64,000 bases of DNA from contig CALLPI010000011.1 in assembly GCA_938015595.1 (NCBI GenBank), positions 1 through 64,000 on the forward strand, given 5' to 3'. Origin of the DNA: an uncultured Saprospiraceae bacterium. GTDB taxonomy: Bacteria > Bacteroidota > Bacteroidia > Chitinophagales > Saprospiraceae. The notes under the pieces were generated by a model. That model was given only the letters and a program-made list of their open reading frames with translations. It searched no databases and had not been told where the DNA came from. Within the stretch, counting starts at the first letter, position 1. Each line of letters opens with the position of its first letter. The translations under genes were made by a program, and so were the position numbers. Positions 8,962-18,526 of this stretch are shown here, piece after piece.

Positions 8962-11787
8962 ATGACGAGCAAACCACCCAGGTATATCAGTTTTTTTGCA
9001 ATGTGGAGTTGCCTTGCCGTCGTTCTCTTGCTTGGGAATGGCTGTGAACGGTTTCGTCGCCAGACGATGATACGTGCGCCTTTTTTTCAGGAAAACCAAA
9101 AAGCGGTAGAGGCACTGCTAGACGCTATGAGCATGGAGCAAAAACTGGCCCAACTCCTCATGGTGGAAGTAGAAGCCGATAGTGCCGTGCTGCAAAACCT
9201 CTATGCAGATGCCCAGAAAGGCTTGCTGGGCGGGGTCATTATTCGCAACCTGCATCTGGAGCATTTTCGAGCTTTTGCTGACAGCATTCGTGCGGTATCT
9301 CCCTTTCCGGTCTGGATAGGTACGTTGGAAACAGCTCTACTCAACAATCAGTTTTGCGACGCAGCTCCCTTCCCAGAGCAAATAACCATAGATGCAGCAA
9401 CTGACGAAACTGATCGCGCAGCTATGGAGAAACTCCTTCGGAGGCAAGCGGCTGTAGCTGGCATCAACTGGAGTTTGGAACCTCCGCTCTATCGGGGCGC
9501 TGTGTGGTCGGACAGCTCAGGCTTGCCCCGGCGCGATTATGCTGCTCCAACCCGCGCCTTGCGTGAATGGCGTCAGGAGGGTATGGTTCGCCTGGGCAAC
9601 GCTTTTTCACATTTGCTCTACATACCCAAAGATACTGCTCGGCTGACGGAGCAGATGTTGGCGCCCTATCGCAAACTGGCTCGCGCCGGTGTTGCTGGTT
9701 TTTGGCTAGATTCATCAGTAGTGCAGCCGGGCAAGCCGTTTAACTATCTGCGAGATTATTTTGAGGAAAAACTGCGTTTTGAGGGCTTGCTGGCTGGTGC
9801 TGGTTCAGTAGAAGACCTGATTTGGGCCGGTGCCGATCTGGTTGTCATTGCCGATACACTTTCCCGTGTGCGAGGGCTGTTGATGCAAATGTACAAAACA
9901 CGCAAACTCTCCAGTAGTGAGCTCAACCGGCGCGTGCGGCGCATCCTGGCAGCCAAGCACTGGAGCGAGGTCAGGCGGCCGCCAGCACTGGCGCGAATGC
10001 TCCAGGACAGTTTGCTAGCCGTCAATCCCAGCTACTTGTTCAACAACGCGGATCTAGCCTACCAGGCGCAGCGTATCCGCGAGCACTCCGTGGTGGTATT
10101 GCAGGGGCGTTCGCCGTTGACGCCTTTGCAGCCGGGGCGCGTCCGGTTGGTGTTGCCACCAGATGACCCATTTAGCCCTTTCAAGAAATATTTTCGCCAT
10201 TATGCCGATCCAGACACTGTAGTGCTCTGGAATGCCGATACGGCGCTATGGTGGGATACGGCTGTAGTGACAGTGGTACTGCGCGATAGTCGGCAGGTGC
10301 AGCTAGCAAGAGATAAGCTGTTTTATGATTTATTAAGTGCGCGTCCGGCCAATGCGCGGTTAATATTGGTGCATTTTGGGGAGCCGCAGCGTCTGGTTTT
10401 GGCGGATACTAATCTGGTCGTGATTCAGGCCTTTGAGCGACACACCCACACAGAGCAAGCAGCAGCTGGGGCACTGTGGGGTGCAGTAGGCGTGCACGCC
10501 AAACTGCCGGATAGGGTAGGGGAGCGCTGGATGGCCGGAGCAGGTGTCGTTTTACCCCAAGTGCGGCTCAGGTTTGCCACGCCTCGCAATGTTGGCATCA
10601 GTCCTGAAAAGCTAGTGGGCATTGACGCCATTGCCCACAGCGCCATACAACAACGCATTATCCCTGGTTGCCAGGTGCTGGTAGTTATAGATGGTCAGGT
10701 CATCTATTCCAAAGCATTTGGCAAGCATACTTTCAATGGTGGCTATCCAGTGACAGAGCAAACCCTGTACGACATTGCTTCCATCACCAAGGTGGCGGCT
10801 ACTACCCTTGCCTTGATGCAGCTCAAAGACCAGGGCAAAATGACCCTAGACGAAAAGGTGCAGGATGTCATACCCCAGGCCAAAGGCGAGGTCGGGCAGA
10901 TTAGCGTCAGGCAATTGCTGACCCATACCTCCGGCTTACAAGCCAATATGCCGGTAGAACCCTATATAAAAGCTGGCCTCACACGGCGTATGCGCTGCAA
11001 CAATTGGTTTTGCCGTCAGGAGCAGCCCGGTTACACCGTGCCAGTAGCCAAAGATTTCTATTTTAGAAACGAGGAGCGAGCCCATCTGTTGGCCAGTTTG
11101 TATCGCCTGCCGGTGCAAAGCCCTCCAGGTATGCGTTACAGCGATGTGAATATGATCATTTTACAACAGATGATAGAAAAAGCCTCTGGAGTCGCGCTGG
11201 ATACTTATGTACAAAAGGCGTTTTACATGCCCTTGGGGCTACGTCGGCTCACCTACCGCCCGCTCCAGCGCTTCGCTCTCCACGAGATAGCCCCTACGGA
11301 AAACGACCTTCGCTGGCGCCAGCAGGTAGTGCATGGCTATGTGCACGATCCTGCGGCGGCACTCCTTGGCGGTATATCCGGCAACGCGGGCTTGTTTGCG
11401 AATGCTGAAGACCTGGCCGTCATTTTTCAAATGTTGCTCAACGAAGGCAGTTACGGAGGTCGGCAATACATAGAACCTGCCACTGTACGGCTTTTTACTT
11501 CGCTGGACGCCAAGTCTAACAGGAGGCTGGGCTTTGACAAGCCCCGAAAGGTCAAATATCCTTCTTACTCTGATAACATGCCGCCAGAGGCTTTTGGCCA
11601 CACTGGCTTTACCGGAACCTGCGCCTGGGCAGACCCCTCTCGCAAGATGGTGTACATTTTCCTCTCCAACCGCGTGCATCCCAGGGCACAGAATACTGAA
11701 TTCTTTAACAACAACATCCGAAAGCGCATCCACGAGGTGGTATATGACGCCTTGGATTCGTACCGCCCAGGTTGGGGCGGCAAGTGA
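8962..11787 (+). CDS. Lipoprotein: degenerate GH3 domain fused to class C beta-lactamase-like serine hydrolase
   Basis: The ATG at 8962 is preferred over an upstream TTG at 8932, because it places a hydrophobic signal ending in LLLGNGC (lipoprotein-like) at the N terminus of a 941-residue product. Residues about 30-330 resemble a family 3 glycoside hydrolase, starting EQKLAQLLMVE. The usual KHFPGHG and TDA(L/M) nucleophile motifs are not visible; LRFEGLLAGAGSVEDLIWAGADL occupies the nucleophile region in two parts. Residues about 555-935 form a beta-lactamase/transpeptidase-like fold with S607-I-T-K610, Y726-S-D and H880-T-G, all in the expected order. GH3/beta-lactamase fusions are known in Bacteroidota and are thought to act on cell-wall material. 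Here the C-terminal hydrolase looks intact while the N-terminal half looks inactive. Confidence 0.88.
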   Translation: MTSKPPRYISFFAMWSCLAVVLLLGNGCERFRRQTMIRAPFFQENQKAVEALLDAMSMEQKLAQLLMVEVEADSAVLQNLYADAQKGLLGGVIIRNLHLEHFRAFADSIRAVSPFPVWIGTLETALLNNQFCDAAPFPEQITIDAATDETDRAAMEKLLRRQAAVAGINWSLEPPLYRGAVWSDSSGLPRRDYAAPTRALREWRQEGMVRLGNAFSHLLYIPKDTARLTEQMLAPYRKLARAGVAGFWLDSSVVQPGKPFNYLRDYFEEKLRFEGLLAGAGSVEDLIWAGADLVVIADTLSRVRGLLMQMYKTRKLSSSELNRRVRRILAAKHWSEVRRPPALARMLQDSLLAVNPSYLFNNADLAYQAQRIREHSVVVLQGRSPLTPLQPGRVRLVLPPDDPFSPFKKYFRHYADPDTVVLWNADTALWWDTAVVTVVLRDSRQVQLARDKLFYDLLSARPANARLILVHFGEPQRLVLADTNLVVIQAFERHTHTEQAAAGALWGAVGVHAKLPDRVGERWMAGAGVVLPQVRLRFATPRNVGISPEKLVGIDAIAHSAIQQRIIPGCQVLVVIDGQVIYSKAFGKHTFNGGYPVTEQTLYDIASITKVAATTLALMQLKDQGKMTLDEKVQDVIPQAKGEVGQISVRQLLTHTSGLQANMPVEPYIKAGLTRRMRCNNWFCRQEQPGYTVPVAKDFYFRNEERAHLLASLYRLPVQSPPGMRYSDVNMIILQQMIEKASGVALDTYVQKAFYMPLGLRRLTYRPLQRFALHEIAPTENDLRWRQQVVHGYVHDPAAALLGGISGNAGLFANAEDLAVIFQMLLNEGSYGGRQYIEPATVRLFTSLDAKSNRRLGFDKPRKVKYPSYSDNMPPEAFGHTGFTGTCAWADPSRKMVYIFLSNRVHPRAQNTEFFNNNIRKRIHEVVYDALDSYRPGWGGK

Positions 11788-11879
11788 TGATAAAAAAATG
11801 ATTTGTAATCTGTATTGCAATGCTGTGGTTTGCCCACGTCCAAAAGATAAAATAGGAATAGCTAGCATAGTTTTTATGC

Positions 11880-11887
11880 TACATTTG
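11880..11887 (+). promoter_or_regulatory. -7 element for the DUF4442 gene
   Basis: TACATTTG matches the Bacteroidota TAnnTTTG box and lies 17 nt before the ATG at 11905. No good -33 TTTG is seen at the right distance, so this is only a partial match. Confidence 0.4.
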
Positions 11888-11904
11888 CGTAATACTAGAA
11901 AATT

Positions 11905-12423
11905 ATGAAGCCAACCGGCGAAGTTTTCCCGATAGAAGTGTCGGCGTTCGGTAGTGAGCGTCTTCGCGCTCTTTTGCTCAGGCCGTGGGTCATGCGTTTA
12001 TATTTTCTGAGGCATTTGCCCAGTCTATTGTTTTGGGGCGTGCGCCTACGCGAAGTGGACGAAGATAAAGCTGTAGTGACCATTCCTTTCAGCTGGCGTA
12101 CTCAGAACCCGTTTCGTTCTACATACTTCGCCGCGCTTTGTGGCGCTGCAGAGATTTCGACTGGATTGCTAGCCAAAATTCATACAGAGGGCAAGGGGCG
12201 TATCTCTATGCTCATCACACACCTGGAGGCACATTTTGTAAAAAAGGCTACTGCAACAACTACATTTACCTGCTTGCAAGGTGCTGTATTGCGCCAGGCG
12301 ATACAGCGGGCGGTAGATAGCGGTCAGCCGCAGACGGCCACGGTCACGTCCACTGGTACATTGCCCAGTGGGGAGGTAGTGGTCGAGGTGCAGTTTACTT
12401 GGTCGTTTTTCCGCAAATCGTAG
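11905..12423 (+). CDS. DUF4442 hotdog-fold thioesterase-like protein
   Basis: This 172-residue protein has the pattern of the DUF4442 family, a hotdog-fold relative of acyl-CoA thioesterases. The segment TQNPFRSTYFAALCGAAEIS (around residues 70-90) is the conserved core helix region, and a strand-rich C-terminal half follows. No signal peptide is seen, so it is probably cytoplasmic. Its substrate cannot be told from sequence. It is followed 111 nt later by an unrelated secreted protein gene, so there is no evident operon. Function as a thioesterase is family-level inference. Confidence 0.8.
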   Translation: MKPTGEVFPIEVSAFGSERLRALLLRPWVMRLYFLRHLPSLLFWGVRLREVDEDKAVVTIPFSWRTQNPFRSTYFAALCGAAEISTGLLAKIHTEGKGRISMLITHLEAHFVKKATATTTFTCLQGAVLRQAIQRAVDSGQPQTATVTSTGTLPSGEVVVEVQFTWSFFRKS

Positions 12424-12534
12424 GTTGGTGGCGGGGTGCAGGTAGAGATAGGATACACCCCCACCGCTACCTTTACTTGGACTTTATGTAAAATCCGCGT
12501 GGTAACAAATAGCAAACACACAATCGCAGTAAAT

Positions 12535-15396
12535 ATGCAAAAGTTTTTTTATACATTGGTTTTGAATACTTTTTGTAGCCTACTGGGGATGCTACACGCG
12601 CAAATCACCTTTGATAACGCCAACGCCAAGCTGAATTTTGGCGATCATTTCAGCGGGGTGGCTATTGGCGTGGCCGATATGAATGCTGACGGCTACGACG
12701 ATATCATACATTTGCGCAACAGCCGCATCCTGACTATCCGTCTGCAAAAACCCGATGGCACGGGGTTCATTACCATAAATGCCGGGCAAGTTTCCAATTC
12801 TAGCCAGTGGAGTATGTGCATTGCTGACGCTGACAACAACGGTTTCAACGACGTGGTGTGTGGCGGCTCTTACGATGGCGTGAAACTTGTACGGGCCTCA
12901 ACCGATGGCACTTCCTACACCATCGGCAATTTGCCAGGGACCAACATATTCCTGCAAGGCTCCAATTTTGCAGATATTAACAATGATGGCCACTTAGATA
13001 TTTTTGCCTGCCACGATGACGGCAACAATCGTATCTGGGCTAATACCGGCAATGGTGGCTTCACCCCAGCCAACGACTGGATTGATATGACCACCGTACC
13101 TGCTTCTGACAATAGCGGCAACTATGGTAGCATATGGACAGACTTCGACAACGATGGCGACCTGGACCTCTACATTGCCAAATGCCGCTCCGGCGTAAAT
13201 GACCCTACCGATGGCCGGCGCATCAATCAGCTTTTCATCAACGAAGGCAATGGTGTTTTTCGCCAGGATACTGCCAACGTACACCGCTTGCGCATCGGTG
13301 CTCAATCTTGGACTGCCGACTTCGGCGATATTGACAACGACGGCGACCTGGACTGCTTCATTACCAATCACGATGTAGCCAGCCAGTTGCTCATCAACGA
13401 TGGCAATGGCATTTTTACAGATGCGACTAGCGGCTCTGGTATCAATGTGCAAGGGCTGGCTGTGCAGGGCATCTTTCGCGATTTTGACAACGATGGCTGG
13501 TTAGATATTATCGTGTCAGGTACACGCCATCATTTGTATCGCAACAACGGCGACGGCACATTCACTGATGTAGGGCTACAGGCCTTCGGTACTGTGCAGA
13601 TGGAGTCTTTTGCCGTAGGTGACCTCAACCATGATGGCCGTCTCGATGTATATGGCGGCTACGCGCTCATCTATACCACCCCCAGCAATATACCTGATGT
13701 GGTGTGGCTCAATACCACCGACAACAACAATCATTATCTCACCGTACGCTTGGAGGGCGTCACTTCTAATCGCAGCGCGGTGGGCGCGCGCATTACCATC
13801 CATGGCCCATGGGGCATACAGGTACGCGAAGTGCGCAGCGGCGAGAGCTACGGTATTATGAACAGCCTATACCAGCACTTTGGGCTGGGGCAGCATACTT
13901 CGGTGGACTCGCTGGTGGTGCGCTGGCCGTCGGGGTTGCGGGAGGTGTTTTACAATGTCCCCGCCGACCAGTCCATCCAAATCAAAGAAGGAGAGTGTAT
14001 TTCGCCTTACGTGTCGCTGAATGTTAGCGGGCCATTGGTGTTTTGCCCTGGGGATAGCTTGGTGCTGACCGTCTCAGGGGGGGCGCAATATCAGTGGTCG
14101 AATGGTGCGGAGGGGCCGCAGTTGGTAGTGCGTCAGAGCGGAAGCTACAGTGCTGTAGTGGCTGCCGCCAGCGGTTCTTGCCAAACCATCACCCCTGCAG
14201 TAAAAGTGGTAGTGGACCCACCCCTATTTCCTGTGATAGAAGCGCTGGGCGATACGGTGTTCTGCCCGGGCGAAAGCGTGGTGCTGCGGGCTTCAGGAGC
14301 CAGCAGCTACCAGTGGTCGAACGGCGCTACCACTCAATCTGTGACAGTTTCTCAGCCGGGTAGTTATTTTGTATCGGTGCCGGGGCTGTGCCGCCTATTC
14401 GATTCGCCGCCCGTCAGCACTAGGCTGCTGCAAGCGCCAGTACCTATTGTGGCCAATGATACGCTTACAGCGCCGGGTACAGCTCGCTTGCGCGCCGCAG
14501 GCGATGCTCCGCACTGGTACCAAGCACCAGTGGGCGGCCAGGTATTGTTCGTTGGCGAGTTGTTTGAGATACCCATGCTCACCGCCACCGATACTTTCTA
14601 TGTGGAAGACCCCGAAATTTACGCCGGGGGTACGGCTACTGCCGGGCCGCCCGCGCATGCAGGTAGTTCGCAGTACAGCGGCAACAACACCAATGGCGCC
14701 CTCATCTTCGATGCTTTTCAGCCTTTTACCCTACGTCGGGTACGGGTTTATACCGACGCGCCGGGGCGCCGCATCATAGAGTTGCGCAACAGCGCCGGCG
14801 TCGTGCTTCAGGCTGTACCAGTAGACTTAGTGCCCGGTGATACGGTCATTACCCTCGATATTGAAGTGCCAGTAGGGGGCAACTTCTCACTGACCACCAA
14901 CCAGGCGCAAAACCAGCAAACTTTCGGCTTCAACGGGCCGCGCCTGCGTCGTACCAGCGGCAATGTGTCCTATCCCTACACTGTGCCTGGTGTGCTCTCT
15001 ATCAAGAATACCAACTTCGGCACAGATGTGTATTACTACTTCTACAATTGGGACGTCAAGTTGCAGGATAAGGTTTGCATCAGCGAGCGCATACCTGTAT
15101 ATGCCGTGTTGCTGGAACCTAATGCCGTGAAAGAGCTGGGCGGCGAATGGCAAATTACTGCCGCCCCCAATCCTGCCCGAGAGCAAACTCAACTGCGTGT
15201 GCAAAATGCGCTGCCCGAATCTGCTTTGCTCACCGTGACCAATGCCCAGGGGCAATTGGTACAGCGAAGCGTATGGCCGGCAGGGCAAGTATGGCTCGAT
15301 CTGGAAACCACCGCCTGGCCTGCAGGGGTGTACTATCTACAACTGACCATACCCACTACTGGGAGTAGTATGCGATATGCGCTAGTGGTGCAATAG
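12535..15396 (+). CDS. Secreted FG-GAP/UnbV protein with Ig-like domains and T9SS type A tail
   Basis: The ATG at 12535 gives a signal peptide ending near LLGMLHA and a 953-residue product; the open frame upstream (from 12436) lacks such a start. Residues about 25-395 carry repeated calcium-binding-like FG-GAP/VCBS motifs (DFDNDGDLDLYIAK, DIDNDGDLDCFI). An ASPIC/UnbV module follows at about 400-473, including LVVRWPSGLREVF. Two Ig-like repeats sharing CPGxSxVL and YQWSNGA lie near 492-550 and 565-615. The end (ITAAPNPAREQTQLRV, about 875 on) is a T9SS sorting domain. Such proteins are cell-surface or secreted beta-propellers; the ligand is unknown. It converges with the next gene, with only 11 nt between them. 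Confidence 0.92.
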   Translation: MQKFFYTLVLNTFCSLLGMLHAQITFDNANAKLNFGDHFSGVAIGVADMNADGYDDIIHLRNSRILTIRLQKPDGTGFITINAGQVSNSSQWSMCIADADNNGFNDVVCGGSYDGVKLVRASTDGTSYTIGNLPGTNIFLQGSNFADINNDGHLDIFACHDDGNNRIWANTGNGGFTPANDWIDMTTVPASDNSGNYGSIWTDFDNDGDLDLYIAKCRSGVNDPTDGRRINQLFINEGNGVFRQDTANVHRLRIGAQSWTADFGDIDNDGDLDCFITNHDVASQLLINDGNGIFTDATSGSGINVQGLAVQGIFRDFDNDGWLDIIVSGTRHHLYRNNGDGTFTDVGLQAFGTVQMESFAVGDLNHDGRLDVYGGYALIYTTPSNIPDVVWLNTTDNNNHYLTVRLEGVTSNRSAVGARITIHGPWGIQVREVRSGESYGIMNSLYQHFGLGQHTSVDSLVVRWPSGLREVFYNVPADQSIQIKEGECISPYVSLNVSGPLVFCPGDSLVLTVSGGAQYQWSNGAEGPQLVVRQSGSYSAVVAAASGSCQTITPAVKVVVDPPLFPVIEALGDTVFCPGESVVLRASGASSYQWSNGATTQSVTVSQPGSYFVSVPGLCRLFDSPPVSTRLLQAPVPIVANDTLTAPGTARLRAAGDAPHWYQAPVGGQVLFVGELFEIPMLTATDTFYVEDPEIYAGGTATAGPPAHAGSSQYSGNNTNGALIFDAFQPFTLRRVRVYTDAPGRRIIELRNSAGVVLQAVPVDLVPGDTVITLDIEVPVGGNFSLTTNQAQNQQTFGFNGPRLRRTSGNVSYPYTVPGVLSIKNTNFGTDVYYYFYNWDVKLQDKVCISERIPVYAVLLEPNAVKELGGEWQITAAPNPAREQTQLRVQNALPESALLTVTNAQGQLVQRSVWPAGQVWLDLETTAWPAGVYYLQLTIPTTGSSMRYALVVQ

Positions 15397-15407
15397 CAGA
15401 GATTGCC

Positions 15408-17024
15408 TTATTCCAATGTCAGGCTCCTGCGTTTCGGGTATTTTACCGTGTAGCGGAAGGCAAATCGCTCGGCCTTGCCCGCTGGTATTTGCCTGCGCCA
15501 AGCCAGTTTTCCAGTAAGGGGGTCATTGTTGGCGCCGGGTGCAGTGTCCAGGCTTACCTCTATCTCCTCGTGGGTAGAAAGAGGATACTGATCTTCCACT
15601 ACTATAGAGATGGGCTGTTTTTTCTTGTTGCGCACCTCAATGCCCCACGCGTTGGTTTGGGTAGTCTTGTTGCCCAGGAAACTCTTGGAAGAAAATTCCT
15701 TTTCGCGGGTGCGCTCTACTACAATGCCTTCATCGCGGCCCAGCGAAATCAGCAGAGTATCGTTGGTAGCTGTGGTGTTCAGTATGGTTTTGCCCACATA
15801 AGTGCCTTCAAAAAAGAGCATGGCCTCGCCGGAGAGCAGGTTGTAGTTTTCCCAGCCGGTAATGCTGGCCGTGAGATAGGCGGTTTTATCCAGCTTGGGA
15901 GCGCAGTAGTATTCGTAGTATGCAGGTATCTCCAGGTCGGCCATGGCGACGGTCAGCGGCTTGGTGCCAGAGGATATGCTGTATGGTTGGGCAATCTGAA
16001 ACTCTACGGTAGTGGTTCGGGCAATCTGCTGGACTGAGGGGCCACTGGCAATAACTGCTTGCTCGCTGAGCGAAGTATTGGTGGCCAATTTTTGTACTTT
16101 GGCATCATCGGCTGTGTAGAGGTCGTACATACGCCCTGCCTGGTGGGCTATGAGGTCTTGAAAGCGCAGCCACCAGGGTAGTAATTCAGGCCGGGTGTTA
16201 GGTTTGCCGGGGTCTCCAGTAGAGAGGGTCAATGATACGTTAGGCCAGTCTTCACCAGTATTTTGTACTATATTAGCTTTGTAGGTTATGGCTATGGGAC
16301 GGCTGATGTCCTGTACGCGAATGTCGTAGCTGGGCTGCCAGTTGGCGTTGTCCACCAGGTAAGTCAGGCGAAACTCTGTTGGGCCTGCCGCTGGCGCCGA
16401 AACGTGCACTACAATTTCGCTGGTGGCCGTAGGGCGTCTTTTGGCGCCGGCTTCCTGGATTTGCTGTTGGATTTTCTGGAGGTCTTCCTGGAGTTTCTTT
16501 ATGGTTTGGTTTACTTCCAGTTTTTTGAGTTTGAGCTCGGTGAGACGGTTGCGATACAGTTCGGCCACGGCGCTGAGGTCGGTAGCTGACCAGCCCTGCT
16601 GTCCTCCCAGGGTTTTGTTGCTCAGAATGAGGCGTTCTTCCTCTTCTAATACTTGCAGAGCCACGCTTTCGCGATCTAGCTTGGCCTGCAGCACACTCTT
16701 TTCGTTTTGCAGGCGTTTGGCTTCCTCGCTGAGTTCATTTTCTTTGAGATAGTTGGTTTGTGTACTGACAGATAGCAGGGTAAAATTGCTAGTGGCGCTT
16801 ACCTGTACGCTTTCAGCGTTGAGCTGGGCAGACAAGCCGGTGAAGCGCAGTATGGACAGCCCGGCGGGTAAGGTTGCACGGGCGGTGCGCGTTATTTGCG
16901 CACCCTTCAGATATACCGTTACTTTTTGGATAGAAGAAGCAACTTCTTTTTCATGAGTTGCCTGGGCGCGTAGTGCGGTAGCATGTAGGCATAGCCCGCA
17001 AAGCAAAATAGTTACTCGTTTCAT
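15408..17024 (-). CDS. DUF4139/DUF4140 (MuiA-type) exported protein
   Basis: A 538-residue product starts with a signal peptide (MKRVTILLCGLCLHATALRA). A DUF4140-like N-terminal domain (about 30-130, with VTVYLKGAQITRTA) is followed by a coiled coil (about 95-195) and a DUF4139 beta-rich domain (about 215-535, with YLVDNANWQPSYDIR and NTGEDWPNVSLTLSTG). This architecture defines the mucoidy inhibitor A family. The name comes from a single phenotype, and the biochemical role is unknown. It is probably periplasmic or outer-membrane associated. It is transcribed alone on the minus strand. Confidence 0.88.
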   Translation of the reverse strand: MKRVTILLCGLCLHATALRAQATHEKEVASSIQKVTVYLKGAQITRTARATLPAGLSILRFTGLSAQLNAESVQVSATSNFTLLSVSTQTNYLKENELSEEAKRLQNEKSVLQAKLDRESVALQVLEEEERLILSNKTLGGQQGWSATDLSAVAELYRNRLTELKLKKLEVNQTIKKLQEDLQKIQQQIQEAGAKRRPTATSEIVVHVSAPAAGPTEFRLTYLVDNANWQPSYDIRVQDISRPIAITYKANIVQNTGEDWPNVSLTLSTGDPGKPNTRPELLPWWLRFQDLIAHQAGRMYDLYTADDAKVQKLATNTSLSEQAVIASGPSVQQIARTTTVEFQIAQPYSISSGTKPLTVAMADLEIPAYYEYYCAPKLDKTAYLTASITGWENYNLLSGEAMLFFEGTYVGKTILNTTATNDTLLISLGRDEGIVVERTREKEFSSKSFLGNKTTQTNAWGIEVRNKKKQPISIVVEDQYPLSTHEEIEVSLDTAPGANNDPLTGKLAWRRQIPAGKAERFAFRYTVKYPKRRSLTLE

Positions 17025-17179
17025 ATTGGATGCGGTATTTTACCTTCAAGATGCGAGACATGCAGAAATTACACACGCGAAAGGAAAATGGCGCGGATTA
17101 ATTTGGTGTTAAAGCAAGCGCAAGTATTCATCTTTTTTGCTAGGGGGGCTATTTTTGTTATATATAAAAGTTGTGGTAT

Positions 17180-17824
17180 ATGATGCGATTTTTACCCGTT
17201 CTATTGCCCATCGTGCTTTTGAGTTCCTGTGCTTCTGGTTACTATTTTGTACCAGCCAAAGACCAAAGCACCAACACCGAGATACTGTATTACAAAGGTA
17301 TTCCCTACATTCGCTCCACCATTGAGCGCACTGAGGTTTCGGCCAAAGTAACCTCCAGGGGTGGGCGTACCATCGCGGTAGATTTACTTTGCCACAGCGA
17401 TGAAGACCGTTCGGTAGAAGTAAACCCTGCATGCTTGAGCGCAACTGGGTTTGACGCTCTGGGCACACCGAATCAGTTCAGGGTGTTCACAGCAGAAGAA
17501 TTCATACGCCGTCGCAATACGCGCAATGCTATCGTGGATGGAGCTATGGCCCTGGTAACCATTGGGGCTTTATTAGATCCATCTTTGACCATCTGGAACT
17601 TCAGTACAGCAGCCAATATTGTGCTTAATAACAACTCCAGTACATCTTTTATTTCTGATGATGGCTTAGCCATGCCACATACTCTACTACCAGAGCAGAC
17701 CTATCGCGGTGTGGTGATGATGAGCGGCAAGCTCAAATATCAAGAGCGGCTCGAACTTACTTTTTTTCTCAACGGTATGCCGCATCGGTTTTATTTCAAT
17801 GGCCGCGCCCGCATGAATCCATGA
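17180..17824 (+). CDS. Lipoprotein of unknown function
   Basis: The product has about 214 residues from the ATG at 17180 (a second ATG is at 17183; a TTG at 17171 is less likely). It begins with a lipoprotein signal, PIVLLSSC, so it should be lipidated at Cys17. The mature part contains ILYYKGIPYIRSTIERTEV and a short hydrophobic, glycine-containing stretch around residues 115-130 (AIVDGAMALVTIGALLDP). No known domain is recognised. The YwqK-like lipoprotein gene starts 62 nt downstream on the same strand, so they may be co-transcribed. Confidence 0.72.
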   Translation: MMRFLPVLLPIVLLSSCASGYYFVPAKDQSTNTEILYYKGIPYIRSTIERTEVSAKVTSRGGRTIAVDLLCHSDEDRSVEVNPACLSATGFDALGTPNQFRVFTAEEFIRRRNTRNAIVDGAMALVTIGALLDPSLTIWNFSTAANIVLNNNSSTSFISDDGLAMPHTLLPEQTYRGVVMMSGKLKYQERLELTFFLNGMPHRFYFNGRARMNP

Positions 17825-17886
17825 AGCAAGGAGAATGTCCTTTTTGATAAGTGCTAGTTTTGCCATTTTTACCACCAAAAAACGAT

Positions 17887-18519
17887 ATGAACCAGAAAAT
17901 TGCATGGATAGCGCTGGCGGCACTTATCGCCTTGTGGGCTTGCCGGCGTGAGGCACCAGCGAGCGAGTCATTCTCCGGCCAACGGCCTGCCACCCAACGC
18001 CCAGCGCCGCCTGCCTTAGACCTGAGCCAATACGAGGTAGTAGAGATGGACGGCTCGCCCTTGCGCCGGGTTACCCTCCGCGATACCAACGGTAGGGTGC
18101 TGGAGCAAGGTTACATTGACGAAAAAGGCCTGCAAACCGGCGAGTGGATGACCTTCTACCCTCAGATTGGGCTGCCGTATAAACTCATTACTTACAGAGC
18201 CGGCATACGCGATGGCCTTTATATCTTCTTCAACGAGATAGGGCAAGTGTCTCTGCTGGCCACCTACAAGAACAACCAGTTGGATGGCTACTGGATCAAG
18301 TATCGCTTTCAGCGCCCCGAGGAGGAGGCCGAGTACCGCAATGGCAAGATGCACGGCACGCATCGCCAGTATTTTGTGCGCGAAGGCTGGCTGCAGTTTA
18401 CCACCGAGTACAAAGATGGCGTAAAAGATGGCCTGTACCGCGCTTACAACAAGGATGGCCAGGTGACACTAGAGTACACCTTCAAAGATGGCAAGCAAGT
18501 GGGTGGGGGCATAAAATAA
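17887..18519 (+). CDS. YwqK/MORN-like repeat lipoprotein
   Basis: The ATG at 17887 gives a 210-residue protein with a lipobox ending in ALWAC (Cys19). After a Pro-rich linker there are at least four repeats of the MORN/YwqK type: GLQTGEWMTFYP, IRDGLYIFFNE, QLDGYWIKYR and GVKDGLYRAYNKDGQ. In Bacteroidota such proteins are often annotated as YwqK-family 'antitoxins', but no toxin partner is present here and that label is not supported by the neighbourhood. It probably sits on the periplasmic or outer face of a membrane. It converges with the next gene, 7 nt apart. Confidence 0.8.
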   Translation: MNQKIAWIALAALIALWACRREAPASESFSGQRPATQRPAPPALDLSQYEVVEMDGSPLRRVTLRDTNGRVLEQGYIDEKGLQTGEWMTFYPQIGLPYKLITYRAGIRDGLYIFFNEIGQVSLLATYKNNQLDGYWIKYRFQRPEEEAEYRNGKMHGTHRQYFVREGWLQFTTEYKDGVKDGLYRAYNKDGQVTLEYTFKDGKQVGGGIK

Positions 18520-18526
18520 GGGCGCT

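Noticed and set aside
17887-18519. Toxin-antitoxin role for the YwqK-like lipoprotein
   Set aside because: It carries a lipoprotein signal and has no toxin-like neighbour; the family name is historical.
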